Source: UBA970 sp049419605
Lineage (GTDB): Bacteria > Bacillota_I > Bacilli_A > RFN20 > CAG-826
Direction: 5' to 3'
NCBI GenBank assembly: GCA_049419605.1
Contig: JBMSKF010000003.1
Coordinates: forward strand, 16,235-80,234
Length of the DNA: 64,000 nt
In this document: piece by piece, positions 25,211 through 34,679 of the stretch
How positions within the stretch are numbered: position 1 is the stretch's first letter
Layout of the letters: every line of letters starts with the position of its first letter
Position numbers and translations under genes: made by a program
The notes under the pieces: model-generated
Database searches by the model: none
What the model was told of the DNA's origin: nothing
What the model saw: the letters and a program-made list of their open reading frames with translations, nothing else

Positions 25211-27511
25211 ATGAAAACGCTTGTATCAATCCTTGAAATCCCCTTAATTCTTGAGCGAATCAAAGGGTATACAAAAACTTCACTTGGTCAACGATGGATT
25301 GTTGATCAAACTTTTATTCTTGAATCCGAATTGACAATGAAAGGTAACCAAGTTGATGAAATGATGCGCTTGATGACTCGATTCAGCGCCTTACCGATTC
25401 AGACAAGCCATGATTTAGACGTTCATTTGGCCTCCATTGAAAAAGGTCGTGTGATTACGTTAGAAGCATTAATTGCAATCCAGCTAGACTTAAATACGAT
25501 TGCAAAAATAAATGAATTTGTTGGAACAATTAAACCCGAATTTCCATTGTTGGCAACCATTTGGAAATCTTTATCCCCCTGTAAATCTTTAAAATTGAAA
25601 CTTGAATCCATTCTAACTCCTCAAGGAACTATTCAAGATCATGCTTCAGAAAATCTTTACCGAATTCGTAAACGTTTGCATGCGATTGATGAACAAATGT
25701 TAAATCTTATTCAATCCTTATTAACTCGTTACCAATCCCATTTAACTGAACCTATTTTTACCATGAAAAATGGTCATTTTGTTTTACCCGTTTCCACCTC
25801 AAGTAAAGGAAGCGTTCCCGGCATGATTCATGATGTGTCTAGTACTGGATTAACGACATTTATTGAACCCAAACCTCTAGTAGATTTATCCTTAGAAAAA
25901 CAATTGTTATATGGTGAGGAGCAAGAAGAAATCTTTTTAATTCTGCAATCCTTAACAGACTTGATCAAACCTGAAACCGGAATTTTAAGAATGAACAATC
26001 AACGAATCGGGATGCTTGATGTGATTGAAGCTAAAGCGAAGTTTGGTCTAGAAACCCAAGGATATATTGCGGTATTATCGCCAACACCCCGTATTGAACT
26101 TGTTGGTGCACGGCACCCATTGATTGATCCACAACATGTCGTAGCCAATGATTTTCTTTTAACTGAAAAACAATCCATCGTCATCATTTCTGGGCCAAAC
26201 GCAGGCGGAAAAACGGTTGCAATGAAGACAGTTGGTTTATTTGTCTATTTACATCAACTTGCGATTCCATTACCCACACGACAACCGGCTAACTTATCTT
26301 ATTTTAAAAATATTTACGCTGATATTGGTGATCAACAAAGTGTCCTGGAAAACCTTTCTACATTTGCCGGTCATATTCAACAATTGGTGCCATTAACTGA
26401 TCAAGTTAAACCCAATGATTTGGTATTAATTGACGAATTAGGTACGGGGACTGATCCAAAAGAGGGAGAATCCCTTGCGAGATCGCTTCTGATTCACTTG
26501 CAAGCTAAACGAGCCTTTGTCATCGTATCCTCACACTTTCCAGGGTTAAAGAGTTTAGCCTTACAAGAACCAAGAATGGTCAATGCTTCCCTTCAATTTG
26601 ATGAAGAAAAATTGGCTCCAACGTATCGTTTTATACTGGGACTTCCAGGAAAAAGTTATGGACTTATTATGGCAAAACGATATGGGCTTGCCCCACAAGT
26701 TGTTGCCCATGCAGAAAAATACTTGGCAGAACAACAAGCGTCTCAAGAACAAAAAACCCTGATTAAACTTCAAACTGAATTGCTCGAGGTAGAACAACTC
26801 AAGTCAAGTTTAATTTTAGAAAAAGAAGCTTTATTGACTCAACAAAAACAGCTTATTATTCAACAAAAACAACTACAAAATTTGCAACAACAATTTCAAG
26901 AAGACACGAAACAAAAACAAGCAGCTTTACTAGAGGAAACGCTAACGCAAGTCGAACAAACCATTAAGGCACTCGCCAATCCACAGTTAAAACTTCATGA
27001 AGCGATTGCGCTAAAACAATCTTTATCCAAAGGTAATTTCATTGAAGATCCAGAATCCAATTCAACGACTGAATTGGTCATAGGAGATTATGTCAAAGAA
27101 AGTTCAACTGGCATGGTTGGAAAAATTGAAGCCATCAATGGTCAACAAGTCGTTGTAATTACCCGTGATGGTTTAACGTTAAAAGTGAAAGCCAATCAAT
27201 TGCAAAAAACAACAGCCCCACCAAAGACTAAACCAACACAACCCATGCGTTCGATGGTAACCGGGAAGGCACCTTCCAGTCTTAATATCATCGGAATGCG
27301 TTATGAGGAAGCAAGAATCGCCGTTGAAAAGTATTATGACGCTGCTTTACTTTCCAATTTAAAAACTTTAAAAATAATCCATGGATTTGGTTCTGGAACC
27401 TTGCGGAAAATGGTATTAGATTATTTTCAATCCTTATCAAGCGTCAAACGAATTCAACAGGGTGAAGGCGAACAATCAGGGTATGGGGTTACCATCATTC
27501 ATTTAAAATGA
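25211..27511 (+). CDS. mutS2: MutS2-family ATPase (recombination suppressor / ribosome-rescue factor)
   Basis: A 766-residue MutS2. Core ATPase motifs are GPNAGGKTVAMKT (Walker A) and LIDELGTGTDPKEG (Walker B and signature). A long Gln-rich coiled-coil follows (about 500-600), then a KOW-like segment and a C-terminal Smr domain containing IIHGFGSGTLR. The mismatch-recognition domain of MutS is absent. The LDLR motif often found at the start of Smr nuclease domains reads LNIIGMR, so nuclease activity may be weakened. Known roles are anti-recombination and, in Bacillus, splitting collided ribosomes. It overlaps uvrC (ATGA). Confidence 0.94.
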   Translation: MKTLVSILEIPLILERIKGYTKTSLGQRWIVDQTFILESELTMKGNQVDEMMRLMTRFSALPIQTSHDLDVHLASIEKGRVITLEALIAIQLDLNTIAKINEFVGTIKPEFPLLATIWKSLSPCKSLKLKLESILTPQGTIQDHASENLYRIRKRLHAIDEQMLNLIQSLLTRYQSHLTEPIFTMKNGHFVLPVSTSSKGSVPGMIHDVSSTGLTTFIEPKPLVDLSLEKQLLYGEEQEEIFLILQSLTDLIKPETGILRMNNQRIGMLDVIEAKAKFGLETQGYIAVLSPTPRIELVGARHPLIDPQHVVANDFLLTEKQSIVIISGPNAGGKTVAMKTVGLFVYLHQLAIPLPTRQPANLSYFKNIYADIGDQQSVLENLSTFAGHIQQLVPLTDQVKPNDLVLIDELGTGTDPKEGESLARSLLIHLQAKRAFVIVSSHFPGLKSLALQEPRMVNASLQFDEEKLAPTYRFILGLPGKSYGLIMAKRYGLAPQVVAHAEKYLAEQQASQEQKTLIKLQTELLEVEQLKSSLILEKEALLTQQKQLIIQQKQLQNLQQQFQEDTKQKQAALLEETLTQVEQTIKALANPQLKLHEAIALKQSLSKGNFIEDPESNSTTELVIGDYVKESSTGMVGKIEAINGQQVVVITRDGLTLKVKANQLQKTTAPPKTKPTQPMRSMVTGKAPSSLNIIGMRYEEARIAVEKYYDAALLSNLKTLKIIHGFGSGTLRKMVLDYFQSLSSVKRIQQGEGEQSGYGVTIIHLK

Positions 27512-29271
27512 ACACGATCATTGAATTAAAAATTAAAAACTTACCAGAAAAACCAGGCATTTATTTGATGAAAAATGCTGAGGGAAAAATTATTTATGTT
27601 GGCAAAGCAAAAGATCTTAGTAAGCGAGTCAGCCAATATTTTTTAAGACCGCAAACGGGAAAGGTACAAGCGATGGTGATGCATATCACTGATTTTGAAA
27701 CCATCATTACCCAAACAGAAAAAGAAGCATTGATTTTAGAAATGAATTTGATTCATGAGCATTATCCTCGTTATAACATCATGCTTAAAGAAGGCTCTCA
27801 TTATCCTTATATTTCTCTGCGAAAAGGCAATGATCCGTATTTGAAAATCATGCGTCAAAATACCGATAAACATTATTGGCATTTTGGACCATACCCGAAC
27901 TCTAGATCTGCTTATCGAATGGTTAATTTACTTAATAAAATCTTTCCTCTAAGAAAGTGTAATGTATTACCGAAAGTGGCATGTTTGTATCATCACATTG
28001 GGCAATGTTTGGCCCCTTGTATTCATGAGATTCCTGAGGAAACCTATAATGCTTTAGCAGACGAAATTAGTGAGTTTTTAAAAGGGAATGTAAAAAAACA
28101 AATTTCAATTTATCAACAAAAAATGATCGACGCTTCGGATGCTTTAAATTTTGAATTAGCTCAAGAATACAAAGTCATTATCGAAGATATAAAGCATGTC
28201 ACTGCCCAACAATTGGTAGAAATGGAAGATAAGTTAGATCGAGACATTTTTGCTTTTGCTGAACGAGAAGGTTATTTGTCTTTAGCCGTCTTTGTCTTTA
28301 GACAAGGAATTTTATTAGGGAAAGCAAGTTATGTCGTTGAAGCCTTTGATGATCGAGATGAGCAATTATTAAATTTAATCGCACAATATTATCTAAAAAA
28401 ACCAAAACCTCAGGAGCTTGTCTTAAATCATCGAGCATTGCTTGAAAAGTTGCAAAGCACCATGGATCTTAAATTCGTGTTTGCAGAAAAAGGTAAATTG
28501 TTTGAATTGATGAAAAGCGTTCAAGAAAACGCAATTCAAACTTTAGATGATCATTTTCTTACAGCTAGATTAGACGATGATAAATTAACTTTATTAGACA
28601 ATCTTGGTCAAGCCCTTGGCATCCCAACGCCTTATCATATCGAAATGTTTGATAATTCTCATTTACAAGGGAGTGATGCAGTTGGAGCGATGGTGACGTT
28701 TATCAATGGTGAGCCTGTTAAGAAAATGTACCGACAATTTCATTTACCTGAAACACTCAAACAAGATGATCCAGGCGCGATGGCCTATTTGATTCATCGT
28801 CGATATCAACGATTGCTTGAGGAGAAAGCAAATTTGCCTCAATTGATTGTGGTCGATGGCGGACAATCCCAACTCAATGCAGGCATAAAATCTCTACAAA
28901 CTTTAGGTCTTAATATTCCTATTGTCGGATTATTTAAGAATGAACGCCACCAAACGAAAGGTTTGCTCACCAAAGATGGTGAGGTATTGGATTTCACAAA
29001 ACAACCCAATCTTTTTTTCTTTTTAATTCGGTTACAAGATGAAGTTCATCGCTTCGCACTGCAGTTTCATCAACGGTTGCGAAAAATCAAAGCTACCCAA
29101 TCTATCTTCGATGATATCCCAGGCTTAGGGCCAACCAGAATTGCATTATTACAAAAACGCTACCCAAGTCTCGATTTATTAAAACAAGCTTCATTTGAGG
29201 AACTTTGTCAGTTTTTACCCCATGCAGTTGCCCTTTTACTACAAGAAAAACTTGCAAAATTGGCGACTTAG
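27508..29271 (+). CDS. uvrC: UvrABC excinuclease subunit C
   Basis: Makes both incisions in nucleotide excision repair, 587 residues. Domains in order: N-terminal GIY-YIG nuclease (PGIYLMKNAEGKIIYVGKAK), a cysteine-containing middle (LRKCNVLPKVACLYHHIGQCLAPC), a UVR segment (about 205-240), the RNase H-like C-terminal nuclease (EMFDNSHLQGSDAVGAMV), and helix-hairpin-helix motifs at the end (FDDIPGLGPTRIALL). Translation is coupled to mutS2. uvrA and uvrB are not in the window. Confidence 0.97.
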   Translation: MNTIIELKIKNLPEKPGIYLMKNAEGKIIYVGKAKDLSKRVSQYFLRPQTGKVQAMVMHITDFETIITQTEKEALILEMNLIHEHYPRYNIMLKEGSHYPYISLRKGNDPYLKIMRQNTDKHYWHFGPYPNSRSAYRMVNLLNKIFPLRKCNVLPKVACLYHHIGQCLAPCIHEIPEETYNALADEISEFLKGNVKKQISIYQQKMIDASDALNFELAQEYKVIIEDIKHVTAQQLVEMEDKLDRDIFAFAEREGYLSLAVFVFRQGILLGKASYVVEAFDDRDEQLLNLIAQYYLKKPKPQELVLNHRALLEKLQSTMDLKFVFAEKGKLFELMKSVQENAIQTLDDHFLTARLDDDKLTLLDNLGQALGIPTPYHIEMFDNSHLQGSDAVGAMVTFINGEPVKKMYRQFHLPETLKQDDPGAMAYLIHRRYQRLLEEKANLPQLIVVDGGQSQLNAGIKSLQTLGLNIPIVGLFKNERHQTKGLLTKDGEVLDFTKQPNLFFFLIRLQDEVHRFALQFHQRLRKIKATQSIFDDIPGLGPTRIALLQKRYPSLDLLKQASFEELCQFLPHAVALLLQEKLAKLAT

Positions 29272-29283
29272 GAATAAAAATTA

Positions 29284-29292
29284 TGCTATATT
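29284..29292 (+). promoter_or_regulatory. Extended -10 of tRNA-Arg
   Basis: TGC-TATATT ending 9 nt before the first base of the tRNA. Confidence 0.6.
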
Positions 29293-29301
29293 ATGAATGC
29301 T

Positions 29302-29378
29302 GTCCCCATAGCTCAGCTGGATAGAGCAACAGCCTTCTAAGCTGTAGGTCAAACGTTCGAATCGTTTTGGGGACGCCA
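29302..29378 (+). tRNA. tRNA-Arg (anticodon UCU)
   Basis: A 77-nt cloverleaf including encoded CCA. Acceptor GTCCCCA pairs with TGGGGAC, the D arm contains AGCTCAGCTGGATAGAGC, the anticodon loop is CTTCTAA with TCT reading AGA, and the T arm is AAACG-TTCGAAT-CGTTT. It is flanked by its own promoter and terminator. Confidence 0.96.
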
Positions 29379-29379
29379 A

Positions 29380-29409
29380 TGAAAAGACCCTGTTTCAGGG
29401 TCTTTTCAT
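29380..29409 (+). terminator. Terminator after tRNA-Arg
   Basis: Arms TGAAAAGACCCTG (29380-29392) and CAGGGTCTTTTCA (29396-29408) form a perfect 13-bp stem with a 3-nt loop and a T-rich 3' arm. It ends just before the next gene and is nearly symmetric. Confidence 0.85.
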
Positions 29410-29417
29410 AGGTGAGT

Positions 29418-30302
29418 ATGGAAGAAATTAATTTTCAAACGTTATACGATTTACAAGATTATGAAACATTGGTGAAGCGAACCGCTGCCCTAAAAGATTT
29501 AAATATGATTCGCTATCATATTATTGGTTTATTGGGCATGGGTGCGAATCAAATGGTATTAAAAATTATGCTTTTAAAAATGCCATTAATTCAAAAAGCC
29601 TTACCTATTTTTCTCAAAATTCATTATGAAATTCTGAAATCTCATCGCCAATTTCCTGAACATGGTTTACTTTTGGAACGGTATCAAAACTTACCTTATA
29701 TCAATCAAGAAGTAGAGGATTTAGTTAGTCAGATACGAATCCTTTTTCAAAAGCCACCCCATGCACAACTCAAAGAAGTAACGCAGTTGTTTTTAGATGC
29801 TTTTGAAAAAAAAGATGTTGAAATGTTGATGGATCTGATTCCTCAGCTTAAACCAATTCATTTGTGGTCACTGAAACAAACCATCAAAGATCTATTAACT
29901 AAATCTTTTCCTCAAAGAATTAAAGGGATGTTAGTCTTAGCATTGATTGATGCCCGTTATGATGAAGTAATTAGTATTTCTAAAGGTGAAAAAATTTTAA
30001 GTTTCAACCCGATTGACACTGTCAATCCTTTTAAAGATGGTACCTTTGAAGGTTATCAAACTGAAATCGATAAACTCGTTAAGGATCCTTCAATTCGTCA
30101 GATTGCATATTCCTTATTAAGCACTTACATGCTTACGATGGTTCCATTTGAAATTGATCCAGAATATTACTTTTTTAGAGCCTTAACCAACATTGCCTAT
30201 CAATATTTGAAACTAAAGGTACCCGAAATCGATGAAGAAAGTACAGAAAAAGAACTAATCGACAGAAAACGTAAACATATTGAAACCATGATTAAGATGT
30301 AA
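29418..30302 (+). CDS. Uncharacterised helical (TPR-like) protein upstream of tig
   Basis: A 294-residue protein, soluble, with no signal peptide and dense alpha-helical amphipathic patterns (for example YDLQDYETLVKRTAALKDL at the N-terminus), suggesting helical repeats. Its place directly before tig is that of ysoA, a TPR protein, in Bacillus, and it may also correspond to the DUF3196 proteins of mollicutes; both are suggestions from memory and position. I prefer the ATG at 29418 over a GTG two codons earlier (AGGTGAG lies close upstream). It follows the tRNA terminator with almost no spacer and has no obvious promoter of its own. Function unknown. Confidence 0.75.
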   Translation: MEEINFQTLYDLQDYETLVKRTAALKDLNMIRYHIIGLLGMGANQMVLKIMLLKMPLIQKALPIFLKIHYEILKSHRQFPEHGLLLERYQNLPYINQEVEDLVSQIRILFQKPPHAQLKEVTQLFLDAFEKKDVEMLMDLIPQLKPIHLWSLKQTIKDLLTKSFPQRIKGMLVLALIDARYDEVISISKGEKILSFNPIDTVNPFKDGTFEGYQTEIDKLVKDPSIRQIAYSLLSTYMLTMVPFEIDPEYYFFRALTNIAYQYLKLKVPEIDEESTEKELIDRKRKHIETMIKM

Positions 30303-30330
30303 TGATTGCCTTGCCCTAGGGTGGTTATTG

Positions 30331-30336
30331 TATAAT
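30331..30336 (+). promoter_or_regulatory. Putative -10 of tig
   Basis: TATAAT 26 nt before the tig ATG, leaving a leader with AGAGG as a ribosome binding site. TTGCCT about 19 nt upstream is a weak -35. Confidence 0.5.
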
Positions 30337-30362
30337 TGAAAAGTTAAAAGAAAGAGGCACTT

Positions 30363-31637
30363 ATGCAACATCAAGTTAAACCGTTAGAAAATTCTCGCGT
30401 TGAAATTACCATGACCTTCACGACTGAAGAATGGAAAGTCGCACAAAATCAAGCTTTTAAAAAACTTGCCGCCGATGTCAAAGTCGATGGTTTTCGCCCA
30501 GGTAAAGCACCAGAGGCCATGATTAGAGCTCGTCTTTCACCTGGTAAAATTTATGATACCGCAATCAATGCTTTACTCCCGCAAGCATACTCGGATGTCC
30601 TCAAAGCCGATAAATTAACCCCATTAAGCAGACCAGCTGTTGATGTAGTTAAAGTTTCTGACACTGAACTTGTATTAAAGGCAGTTGTCATTTTAGTGCC
30701 TGAAGTTAAAGTAAAGAAATATAAAGATTTAGGCATTAAACGCGAACCAATTAAAGTTACAGATGCGGATGTTGACGCTGAACTCAAATCTACCTTAGCT
30801 CAACAAGCAACCTTGATGTTAAAAGATGGTCCAGCCGCAATGGGCGATTCTGTCGTCTTTGATTTTGAAGGTTTTGTGAATAATGTGGCGTTTGAAGGTG
30901 GTAAGGCAGAAAACTACACATTAGAACTTGGCAGCGGCCAATTTATTCCTGGATTTGAAGAACAAATGGTAGGATTAAAAGCTGGCGATCAAAAAGATCT
31001 TAACGTTAAGTTTCCTGAAAATTATGCCGCTGAATTAGCTTCCAAAGATGCTGTGTTTAAAATTAAAGTCCATGAAGTGAAAAGCAAACAGCTTCCTGAA
31101 TTAAACGAAGCCCTGTTTAACGAAATGAAATTACCTAATGTTAAAACTGAAGCCCAATTCCGTGACTATTTAAAACAAAAAGTGACGACGAATAAAACAC
31201 GTGCAGGTGACGATCAATTTTACTCGGAAATTTTAATGAAGATTACCAAGGAAGCTGATATTGACTTACCTCACGAAGCCATTCATGAACAAATGGATGC
31301 GATGAAAGCTGATCTCGAAGAAAAGTTAAAACAACGTAATCAGACGATGGAACAATATTTAAAAGCGAATGATTTAACCGAAGCCAAACTCCATGATCGC
31401 ATGCACCAACAAGCAGAAGATATTTTACGCGCAAGCTTAGTGGCAAATAAAATCGCTGAACTTGAAAACATCGAAGTCACGGATGAACTTGTCGACTTTG
31501 AAATTGCTAAAATTGCTGAACAATACAAGATGGAATTTGCAAAAGTAAAAGAGATCTTAACACCTAATATTTCAAGATTCCGTGCAGAAATTCGTGATCG
31601 ATATATTAAAGAATTCCTCATTAAGCATAATTCATAA
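30363..31637 (+). CDS. tig: Trigger factor (ribosome-associated chaperone, peptidyl-prolyl isomerase)
   Basis: A 424-residue chaperone binding nascent chains at the ribosome exit. Domain order is standard: N-terminal ribosome-binding domain with the signature-like VDGFRPGKAPEAMI (about 41-54), FKBP-type isomerase domain (about 155-240, GDSVVFDFEGFVNN and FIPGFEEQMVGLKAGD), and a helical C-terminal chaperone domain. AGAGG precedes the ATG. The next gene, lon, has separate heat-shock-type control, so folding and degradation functions are adjacent but not co-regulated. Confidence 0.97.
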   Translation: MQHQVKPLENSRVEITMTFTTEEWKVAQNQAFKKLAADVKVDGFRPGKAPEAMIRARLSPGKIYDTAINALLPQAYSDVLKADKLTPLSRPAVDVVKVSDTELVLKAVVILVPEVKVKKYKDLGIKREPIKVTDADVDAELKSTLAQQATLMLKDGPAAMGDSVVFDFEGFVNNVAFEGGKAENYTLELGSGQFIPGFEEQMVGLKAGDQKDLNVKFPENYAAELASKDAVFKIKVHEVKSKQLPELNEALFNEMKLPNVKTEAQFRDYLKQKVTTNKTRAGDDQFYSEILMKITKEADIDLPHEAIHEQMDAMKADLEEKLKQRNQTMEQYLKANDLTEAKLHDRMHQQAEDILRASLVANKIAELENIEVTDELVDFEIAKIAEQYKMEFAKVKEILTPNISRFRAEIRDRYIKEFLIKHNS

Positions 31638-31665
31638 CCTCGTTTTTATCACACTCTTTCCCTAT

Positions 31666-31692
31666 TTAGCACTTATGACTTGCAAGTGCTAA
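31666..31692 (+). promoter_or_regulatory. CIRCE operator 1 (HrcA binding site) upstream of lon
   Basis: TTAGCACTT, 9-nt spacer, AAGTGCTAA: a perfect 9-bp inverted repeat in canonical CIRCE geometry. The candidate lon -35 lies within its spacer and right arm. Confidence 0.93.
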
Positions 31693-31707
31693 AATCCTTG
31701 CTATAAT
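31680..31707 (+). promoter_or_regulatory. lon promoter
   Basis: TTGCAA (31680-31685), 16-nt spacer, TATAAT (31702-31707) preceded by TGC, so an extended -10. The promoter is bracketed by the two CIRCE elements. Confidence 0.75.
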
Positions 31708-31711
31708 GTTT

Positions 31712-31738
31712 TTAGCACTCAAAACAATTGTCTGCTAA
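31712..31738 (+). promoter_or_regulatory. CIRCE operator 2 (imperfect) at the lon transcription start
   Basis: The left arm TTAGCACTC is the canonical CIRCE half. After exactly 9 nt the right arm GTCTGCTAA matches the canonical half in 7 of 9 positions. It covers the expected start point near 31714 and ends 13 nt before the lon ATG, so HrcA could also act here. Confidence 0.7.
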
Positions 31739-31751
31739 AGAGAGGAATTTT

Positions 31752-34079
31752 ATGAAGAAAGAAACCTATCAATTACCCTTATTAATTACTCGTGGCATGG
31801 TGCTATTTCCCAACCAAGCCCAATCGATTGAAGCAGGAAGACCATTTTCAGTTGCCGCGATTGATGCAGCGAAAGTTGATGGCAATGATTTAATCTTAGT
31901 GACATCTCAAAAATCACCTGAAATTGATGAACCCTCAACCAATGATGTCTTTATGGTGGGGACCATTTGCAGAATGTCTAATATTACGTCTTTAAAACGT
32001 TACACACGTTTAAAGGTATTACCGATTGCTCGAGTGTTAATTACGGAAATCAATAAAACGGGCGATACCTGGACCGCAAAAGCGGAAAAGCTTGAAGACG
32101 TAATTGGAGATCATAAAACAGAAGTCGCCTTGGTGCGTAACATCATTACTTCTCTAGAAGGAATGCAAGCCGTCACCAATCGCTTACCCAGAGAAGTCAT
32201 TGGTCAATTATCCAAAGGTGTTGCGGCTGCAGATATTGCAGACATTTTGGCAAATTTATTGCCAATGCCGGTTGATCAAAAACAAAAGGTGTTGGAAACT
32301 CTTGAACTGAATGAACGCTTAAAAATGGTTTTGGATGCGGTCAATGAAGAAAAAGAAATTGCCGATATTGATAAGCATCTTCAAGAAGAAGTAAGAAAAT
32401 CTGCAGAGAAAAATCAACGAGAATATTTCTTAAGAGAAAAATTAAAGGCGATTAAGACTGAATTGGGAGAAAATCCCGAATCTTCTGACTCAGAAGAATC
32501 TTTATTGAAACGCTTAGAATCTGGACAATATCCAGAACATGTCAAAACCAAAGTAAGGGCAGAATTAAAGCGTGGAGAAATGATGCCCTCTAGTAGTTTA
32601 GAAGCATCTTTGATTAAATCTTATGTTGAATTAATGCTAGATTTACCATGGTGGCAACGAACGAGCGATAATGATGACTTAGAAAATGTTCAAAATATCC
32701 TTGATGCAGATCATTATGGATTAGAAAAAGTTAAGAAACGGATAATTGAATATCTAGCGGTCAAAAAAATGACCGGAAGTTTAAAGGCTCCGATTCTTTG
32801 TTTCTATGGACCTCCTGGTGTTGGTAAAACCTCACTCGCACGTTCTATTGCTAGAGCCTTAGGTCGTAAATTTTTTAAAGCTTCCCTTGGTGGCATTAGT
32901 GATGAGGCAGAAATTCGCGGTCATCGTCGAACTTATGTAGGTTCAATGCCAGGACGGATCCTTAATGGTATGAAAAAATCTGGCGTTGTTAACCCAGTCT
33001 TTTTATTAGATGAAGTGGACAAGCTTGCCTCTTCTTATAAGGGCGATCCAGCTTCTGCCTTATTAGAAGTCCTAGACCCAGAACAAAACTTTGCCTTTAA
33101 CGATAATTACATTGAAGAACCCTATGACCTTAGCAATGTCATGTTTATTGCAACGGCCAATTATCTAGAAGATATTCCTGCTCCTCTTCGTGATCGCTTG
33201 GAATTAATCGAAGTCAATTCCTATACGGAAGTTGAAAAGATTGAAATTGCTAATCGCCATTTAATTGAAAAACAATTATTAGCGAATGGATTAAAAAAAG
33301 AACAAATCTCTTTTACGAAAGAAGCCCTCTCCGCGATTATTGAATTTTACACAAGAGAAGCGGGTGTTCGTGAATTAGAAAGAAGAATTGCCAGTATTTG
33401 CCGTAAAGCGGTTGTTGATTTATTAAAGGATAATAACCTTTCTTCAATTAAGGTAACCCCTGCAGTCGTAAGAAAATACTTGGGTGTTGAAATTTTTGAT
33501 AATTCGAAAAAAGAAAAGTCCTCTCAAGTTGGGGTTGTCACTGGATTAGCTTATACACAATACGGTGGCGATATTCTGCCAATTGAAGTTAATCATTTCC
33601 CTGGATCTGGCCGATTGGTCTTAACAGGAAAACTTGGTGACGTCATGAAAGAATCGGCAACGATTGCATTAGATTATATCCAAGCCAATGCCACTAAATA
33701 CGGAATCGATTCGAAAATGTTTAAAGAAAGAGATATTCACATTCATATTCCAGAAGGCGCCGTTCCTAAAGATGGACCTTCAGCTGGGGTAACCATGAGC
33801 GTGGCCATCATCTCTGCATTAACCGGTCGTCAAGCTTCAAGTGAAGTCGCGATGACAGGAGAGGTGACCTTAAGAGGGAATGTCCTTGCGATTGGTGGAT
33901 TAAGAGAAAAAACGATTGCCGCACTGCGAAGTGGCATTAAGACAGTCTTGATTCCTGATGAAAATAAAAAGAATGTGGATGACTTGGCTAAAGAAGTAAA
34001 AGAAAATCTCAAAATTATTTATGTCAAAAATGTTGATGAGGCGATCGAAGTTACCTTATCTGCATCGGTCAAGGCGTAA
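31752..34079 (+). CDS. lon: ATP-dependent Lon protease
   Basis: Hexameric AAA+ serine protease, 775 residues. The N-terminal substrate domain and coiled-coil are followed by the ATPase with GPPGVGKTSLARS (Lys359) and FLLDEVDKL, and by the protease domain with PKDGPSAGVTMS (catalytic Ser677) and the partner lysine near 719 in GGLREKTIAA. The ATG at 31752 has AGAGGA upstream; a longer frame would start inside the second CIRCE. CIRCE control of lon is known in mollicutes. Its stop overlaps the engB start (TAATG). Confidence 0.98.
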   Translation: MKKETYQLPLLITRGMVLFPNQAQSIEAGRPFSVAAIDAAKVDGNDLILVTSQKSPEIDEPSTNDVFMVGTICRMSNITSLKRYTRLKVLPIARVLITEINKTGDTWTAKAEKLEDVIGDHKTEVALVRNIITSLEGMQAVTNRLPREVIGQLSKGVAAADIADILANLLPMPVDQKQKVLETLELNERLKMVLDAVNEEKEIADIDKHLQEEVRKSAEKNQREYFLREKLKAIKTELGENPESSDSEESLLKRLESGQYPEHVKTKVRAELKRGEMMPSSSLEASLIKSYVELMLDLPWWQRTSDNDDLENVQNILDADHYGLEKVKKRIIEYLAVKKMTGSLKAPILCFYGPPGVGKTSLARSIARALGRKFFKASLGGISDEAEIRGHRRTYVGSMPGRILNGMKKSGVVNPVFLLDEVDKLASSYKGDPASALLEVLDPEQNFAFNDNYIEEPYDLSNVMFIATANYLEDIPAPLRDRLELIEVNSYTEVEKIEIANRHLIEKQLLANGLKKEQISFTKEALSAIIEFYTREAGVRELERRIASICRKAVVDLLKDNNLSSIKVTPAVVRKYLGVEIFDNSKKEKSSQVGVVTGLAYTQYGGDILPIEVNHFPGSGRLVLTGKLGDVMKESATIALDYIQANATKYGIDSKMFKERDIHIHIPEGAVPKDGPSAGVTMSVAIISALTGRQASSEVAMTGEVTLRGNVLAIGGLREKTIAALRSGIKTVLIPDENKKNVDDLAKEVKENLKIIYVKNVDEAIEVTLSASVKA

Positions 34080-34672
34080 TGGATTTCCAAAAAACTACTT
34101 TTATAAAAACGGTGGTGCGGGTTGAAGACCGCCCCCGTTTTACTTTACCTGAAATTATTTTAATTGGTCGATCCAATGTAGGAAAAAGCAGTCTAATCAA
34201 CGCGCTTACTGGGCAAAAAAAATTAGCAAAAACCTCGGCGACGCCTGGCAAAACACGTCATCTCAACTATTATATGGTTGATCATCAATTATATTTAGTC
34301 GATGCGCCGGGTTTTGGTTATACCCAATATGGGAAACAAGAAATGGAACGTTTTGCTTCCTTGATGCAGCCTTATTTTGTGGAAGCTAAACCCAAACTTG
34401 GATTGTATTTGATGGATAGTCGTCGGGAAGTTCTAGAATCGGATGTTTTGTTTATTCAAGAACTCAATCGTTTTATGAATGTTCTGATTGTCTTCACAAA
34501 GATCGATGTCTTAAATCAAAAAGAACAAGCCGCATTGTTAAAGCAATTAAAAACATTGGGACTTGCCACGCAAGATTACGCCTTTGTTAGTCGAGATAAT
34601 CCTCGCTTAATTCATAAATTAAAAGAACAGATGCTCAGTTATCTTACAAGTTCCATCATAAAATCTGAATAA
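34079..34672 (+). CDS. engB: Ribosome biogenesis GTPase EngB/YsxC
   Basis: A 197-residue GTPase needed for large-subunit assembly. G1 GRSNVGKSSLIN (about 30-41), G2 region TPGKTRHLNYY, G3 DAPGFGY, and G4 TKIDVL are present. The order lon-ysxC is conserved with Bacillus. Translation starts within the lon stop codon context, so expression is probably coupled to the CIRCE-regulated lon mRNA. It is followed by the valS leader. Confidence 0.96.
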   Translation: MDFQKTTFIKTVVRVEDRPRFTLPEIILIGRSNVGKSSLINALTGQKKLAKTSATPGKTRHLNYYMVDHQLYLVDAPGFGYTQYGKQEMERFASLMQPYFVEAKPKLGLYLMDSRREVLESDVLFIQELNRFMNVLIVFTKIDVLNQKEQAALLKQLKTLGLATQDYAFVSRDNPRLIHKLKEQMLSYLTSSIIKSE

Positions 34673-34679
34673 TCTGTTG

